Origin: Ptiloglossa arizonensis
Taxonomy: Eukaryota; Arthropoda; Insecta; Hymenoptera; Colletidae
DNA length: 64,000 nucleotides
Reading direction: 5' to 3'
Assembly (NCBI RefSeq): GCF_051014685.1
Contig: NW_027478388.1
Span: 1,971,180 to 2,035,179, forward strand
Position numbers and translations under genes: made by a program. Below, in pieces: positions 59,810-64,000 of the stretch (positions are counted from its first letter, which is position 1; every line of letters starts with the position of its first letter). The notes under the pieces were generated by a model. The model had not been told where the DNA came from. It made no database searches and was given only the letters and a program-made list of their open reading frames with translations.

Positions 59810-62800
59810 CGAAAAATTTTTTGCCTTCTCTACCATTTCTTGGCTTCAAAGTCCCATATCTCGCGAACGGATCGACCTAACCTAAATTTCCTATTGCATC
59901 TGAAAGTCGAATCTCGCCCGATTACAACGGTATGTGTATTTTTTCCTTAGGCCATTCTGGTTAAGCGTTTGGTGCAGCAGAATTGCGAAAAATTTTTTGC
60001 CTTCTCAACCATTTCTTGTCTTCAAGCTCCCATATCTCGCGAACGGATTGACCGAACCCAAAAATTCCTATTGCATCTGAAAGTAGAAACTCGCCCGATT
60101 ACAACGGTATGTGTATTTTTTCCCTAGGACATTCTGGTTAAGCGATTGGAGCAGCAGAATTGTGAAAATTTTTTTGCCTTCTCTACCATTTCTTGGCTTC
60201 AAACTCCCATATCTCGCGAACGGATTGACCTAACCCAAAAATTCCTGTTGCGTCTGAAAGTAGAAACTCGCCCGATTCCAACGGTATGTGTATTTTTTCC
60301 CTAGGCCATTCTGGTTAAGCGTTTGGAGCAGCAGAATTGCGAAAAATTTGTTCTCTTCTCTACCATTTCTTGGCTACAAACCCCCATATCTCGCGAACGG
60401 ATAGACCTATCCCAAAAATTCCTATTGCCTTTGAAAGTAAACACTCGTCCGATTACAACGGTACGTGTATTTTTCCCTTAGGCCATTCTGGTTAAGCGTT
60501 TGGAGCAGCAGAATTGCGAAAATTTTTTTGCCTTCTCAACCATTCCTTGGCTTCAAACTCCCATATCTCGCGAACGGATTGACCTAACCCAAAAATTCCT
60601 ATTGCATCTGAAAGTAGAAACTCGCCCGATTACAACGGTATGTGTATTTTTTCCCTAGGCAATTCTGGTTAAGCGATTGGAGCAGCAGAATTGTGAAAAA
60701 TTTTTTGCCTTCTCTACCATTTCTTGGCTTCAAACTCCCATATCTCGCGAACGGATTGACCTAACCCAAAAATTCCTGTTGCATCTGAAAGTAGAAACTC
60801 GCTCGATTACAACGGTATGTGTATTTTTTCCTTAGGCCATTCTGGTTAAGCGTTTGGTGCAGCAGAATTGCGAAAAATTTTTTGCCTTCTCAACCATTTC
60901 TTGTCTTCAAGCTCCCATATCTCGCGAACGGATTGACCTAACCCAAAAATTCCTATTGCATCTGAAAGTAGAAACTCGTCCGATTACAACGGTATGTGTA
61001 TTTTTTCCCTATGCCATTCTGGTTAAGCGTTTGAAGCAGCAGAATTGTGAAAAATTTTTTGCCTTCTCTACCATTTCTTGGCTTCAAACTCCCATATCTC
61101 GCGAACGGATTGACCTAACCCAAAAATTTCAATTGCGTCTGAAAGTAGAAACTCCCCGATTGCAACGGTATGTGTATTTTTTCCCTAGGCCATTCTGGTT
61201 AAGCGTTTGGAGCAGCAGAATAGCAAAAAATTTTTAGCCTTCTCAACCATTTCTTGACTTCAAACTCACATACCTCGCGAACGGATTGTCCTGACCCAAA
61301 AATTCCTGTTGCGTCTGAAAGTAGAAACTCGCCCGATTACAACGGTATGTGTATTTTTTCCTTAGGCCATTCTGCTTAAGCGTTTGGTGCAGCAGAATTT
61401 CGAAAAATTTTTTGCCTTCTCAACCATTTCTTGGCTTCAAACTCCCATATCTCGCGAACGGATTGACCAAACTCAAAAATTCCCTACTGCATCTGAAAGT
61501 AGAAACTCGCGCGATTACAACGGTTTGTGTATTTTCCCTAGGCCATTCTGGATAAGTGTTTGGAGCAGCAGAAGTGCGAAAAATTTGTTGTCCTGTCAAC
61601 CATTTCTTAGATTCAAAGTCCCATATCTCGCGAACGGATTGACCTAACCCAAATTTCCTATTGCATCTGAGAGTCGAAACTCGCCCGATTACAACGGTAT
61701 GTGTATTTTGTCCCTAGGCCATTCTGGTTAAGCGTTTGGAGCAGCAGAAGTGCGAAAAATTTGTTGTCTTCTCAACCATTTCTTAGCTTCAAACTCCCAT
61801 ATCTCGCGAACGGATTGACCAAACCCAAAAATTCCTGTTGCGTCCTAAAGTAGAAACTCGCCCGATTACAACGGTATGTGTATTTTTCCCTAGGCCCTTC
61901 TCGTTAAGCGTTTGGAGTAACAGAAGTGCGAAAAATTTGTTGTCTTCTCAACCATTTCTTAGCTTCAAACTCCCATATCTCGCGAACGGATTCACCAAAC
62001 CCAAAAATTCCTATTGCGTCTGAAAGTGGAAACTGTCCCGATTACAACGGTGTGTGTATTTTTTCACTAGGCCCTTCTCGTTAAGCGTTTGGAGCAGCCG
62101 AAGTGCGAAAAATTTGTTCCCTTTTCAACCATTTCTCAGCTTCAAACTCCCGTATCTCGCGAACGGATTGACCAAACTCAAAAATTCCCTAGTGCATCTG
62201 AAAGTAGAAACTCGCGCGATTACAACGGTATGTGTATTTTCCCTAGGCCATTCTGGATAAGTGTTTGGAGCAGCAGAAGTGCGAAAAATTTGTTGTCTTC
62301 TCAACCATTTCTTAGCTTCAAACTCCCATATCTCGCGAACGGATTGACCAAACCCAAAAATTCCTGTTGCGTCTGAAAGTAGAAACACGCCCGATTAAAA
62401 CGGTTTGTGTATTTTTTCCCCAGGCCATTCTGGTTAAGCGTTTGGAGCAGCAGAATTGCGAAAAATTTGTTGCCTTCTCAACCATTTCTTAGCTTCAAAC
62501 TCCCATATCTCGCGAACGGATTCACCAAGCCCAAAAATTCCTATTGCGACTGAAAGTAGAAACTCTCCCGATTACAACGGTGTGTGTATTTTTTCCCTAA
62601 GCCCTTCTCGTTAAGCGTTTGGAGCAGCAGCAGTGCGAAAAATTTGTTGCCTTCTCAACCATTTCTTAGCTTCAAACTCCCATATCTCGCGAACGGATTG
62701 ACCAAACCCAAAAATTCCTGTTGCGTCTGAAAGTTGAAACTCGCCCGATTACAACGGGATGTCTATTTTTTCCCTAGGCCATTCTGGTTAAGCGATTGGG

Positions 62801-64000
62801 GCAGGAGAAGTACGAAAAATTTGTTGCCTTCTCAACCATTTCTTAGCTTCAAACTCCCATATCTCGCGAACAGATTGACCAAACCCAGAAATTCCTGCTG
62901 CGTCTGAAAGTAGAAACTCGCCCGATTACAACAGTATGTGTATTAGCCCTAGGCTATTCTGGATAAGTGGTTGGAGCAGCAGAAGTGCGAGAAATTTGTT
63001 GTCTTCTCAACCATTTCTTAGCTTCAAACTCTCATATCTCGCGAACGGATTGACCCAACACTAAAATTCCTGTTGCGTGTGAACGTAGAAACTCGCCCGA
63101 TTACAACGGTTTGTCTCTTTTTCCCTAGGCCATTCTGGTTAAGCGTTTGAAGCAGCAGAAGTGCGAAAAATTTGTTGCCTTCTCAACCATTTCTTAGCTT
63201 CAATCTCCCATACCTCGCGCACGGATTCACCAAGCCCAAAAATTCCTATCGCGTCTAAAAGTAGAAACTCTCCCGATTACAACGGTATGTGTATTTTTTC
63301 CCTAGGCCATTCTGGTTAAGCGTTTGGAGCAGCAGAATGGCGAAAAATTTGTTGGCTTCTCAACCATTTCTAAGCTTCAAATTCGCATATCTCGCGAACG
63401 GTTGGACCAATTCCAAAAATTCCTCCTCCGTCTGAAAGTAGAAACTCGCCCGATTACAATGGTATGTGTATTTCTTCCCTAGGCCACTCTGGTTAAGCGT
63501 TTGGAACAGCAGAAGTGCGAAAAATTTGTAACCTTCTCAACCATTTCTTAGCTTCAAACTCCCATATCTCGCGAACGGATTGACCAAACCCAAAAATTCC
63601 TGTTGCGTCCTAAAGTAGAAACTCGCCCGATTACAACGGTATGTGTATTTTTTCCCTAGGCCCTTCTCGTTAAGCGTTTGGAGCAGCAGAAGTGCGAATA
63701 ATTTGTTGCCTTCTCAACCATTTCTCAGCTTCAAACTCCCATATCTCGCGAACGGATTGACCAAACCCAGAAATTCCTGCTGCGTCTGAAAGTAGAAGCT
63801 CGCCCCATTACAACGGTATGTGTATTTTTTCCCTAGGCCATTCTGGTTCAGCGTTTCGAGCAGCAGAAGTGCGAAAAATTTGTTACCTTCTCAACCATTT
63901 CTTAGCTTCAAACTCCCATATCTCGCGAACGGATTGACCAAACCCAAAGATTCCTGTTGCGTCCTAAAGTAGAAACTCGCCCGATTACAACGGTATGTGT
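59810..64000. repeat. 4591-bp 26-mer, copy 2, cut by window end
   Basis: The join at 59,809/59,810 fuses an A monomer (GCAGAAGTGC) directly to the B stretch (GAAAAATTTTTTGCC) that opened copy 1 at 55,219. The sequence then follows copy 1 at offset 4,591 to the last base (64,000 corresponds to 59,409). About 400 bp of the unit is beyond the window. Whether a third copy follows cannot be seen. Confidence 0.9.

Larger units (their letters stand above)
1..64000. repeat. 177-bp tandem satellite array filling the window
   Basis: The same unit recurs from the first base to the last. CTTCTCAACC-type anchors fall at 1, 178, 355 and 532 and continue at this spacing, with small losses of 1-2 bp in some monomers. 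About 360 monomers are present, all head to tail in one orientation; I saw no inverted stretch. No segment longer than one monomer fails to match the consensus, so there is no room for a gene, transposon or unique spacer. Established knowledge: megabase arrays of 150-180 bp monomers are characteristic of eukaryotic centromeric and pericentromeric heterochromatin. Placing this array at a centromere is inference. Confidence 0.98.

Noticed and set aside
1..64000. CRISPR-like array (regular repeats)
   Set aside because: Repeats are contiguous 177-bp units without unique spacers, far longer than CRISPR repeats.
1..64000. Arabidopsis-type 178-180 bp centromere satellite
   Set aside because: Length is similar, but I see no match to the Arabidopsis monomer as I remember it. 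A database search would settle the identity.

Overview
The whole 64 kb window is one uninterrupted tandem satellite-DNA array. The unit is about 177 bp, so roughly 360 monomers fit, all in the same orientation. I found no protein-coding gene, tRNA, rRNA, transposon, CRISPR array or unique-sequence spacer. Every open reading frame is a by-product of the repeat: 177 bp is exactly 59 codons, so a frame that is open in one monomer tends to stay open in the next. The frames therefore give the same short peptide again and again on both strands.

An array like this is typical of eukaryotic centromeric or pericentromeric heterochromatin. Monomer length, about 43% GC in the first monomer, and the lack of any bacterial-style gene all point to a nuclear genome. 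A seed plant is my best guess from monomer length and general character, but I do not recognise the species and the inference is weak. No kinetochore function can be shown from sequence alone.

Two monomer families alternate. Family A typically has GAAGTGCG, TTTGTTG, CTTAGCTTC, GACCAAACCC and GCGTCTG. Family B typically has GAATTGCG or GAATTGTG, TTTTTTGCC, CTTGGCTTC, GACCTAACCC and GCATCTG. Layout: A 1-2.83 kb; B 2.83-5.8 kb; A 5.8-11.8 kb with one B monomer at 8.83-9.00 kb; B 11.8-56.86 kb; A (with one B-like monomer near 57.0-57.15 kb) to 59.81 kb; B to 61.46 kb; A to the end.

On top of this lies a dense set of higher-order repeats (HORs) and segmental tandem duplications, whose periods are near-multiples of 177 bp: 530 (3-mer), 706/708 (4-mer), 1042 (6-mer with a 19-bp deletion), 1060 (6-mer), 1238 (7-mer), 1766 (10-mer), 2120 (12-mer), 2648 (15-mer), 2997/3174 (17/18-mer), 4240 (24-mer), 4591 (26-mer), and an approximately 8.3-9.4 kb displacement linking 11.8-18.8 kb with 20.1-28.7 kb. 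Many adjacent copies look identical or differ at only a few bases, which implies very recent unequal exchange, or possibly assembly duplication. The most informative spots are a readable crossover point at 52,466-52,475, SNPs that order the 4240-bp copies, an A/B chimeric 4591-bp unit, and a motif in nearly every monomer that partly resembles the CENP-B box.
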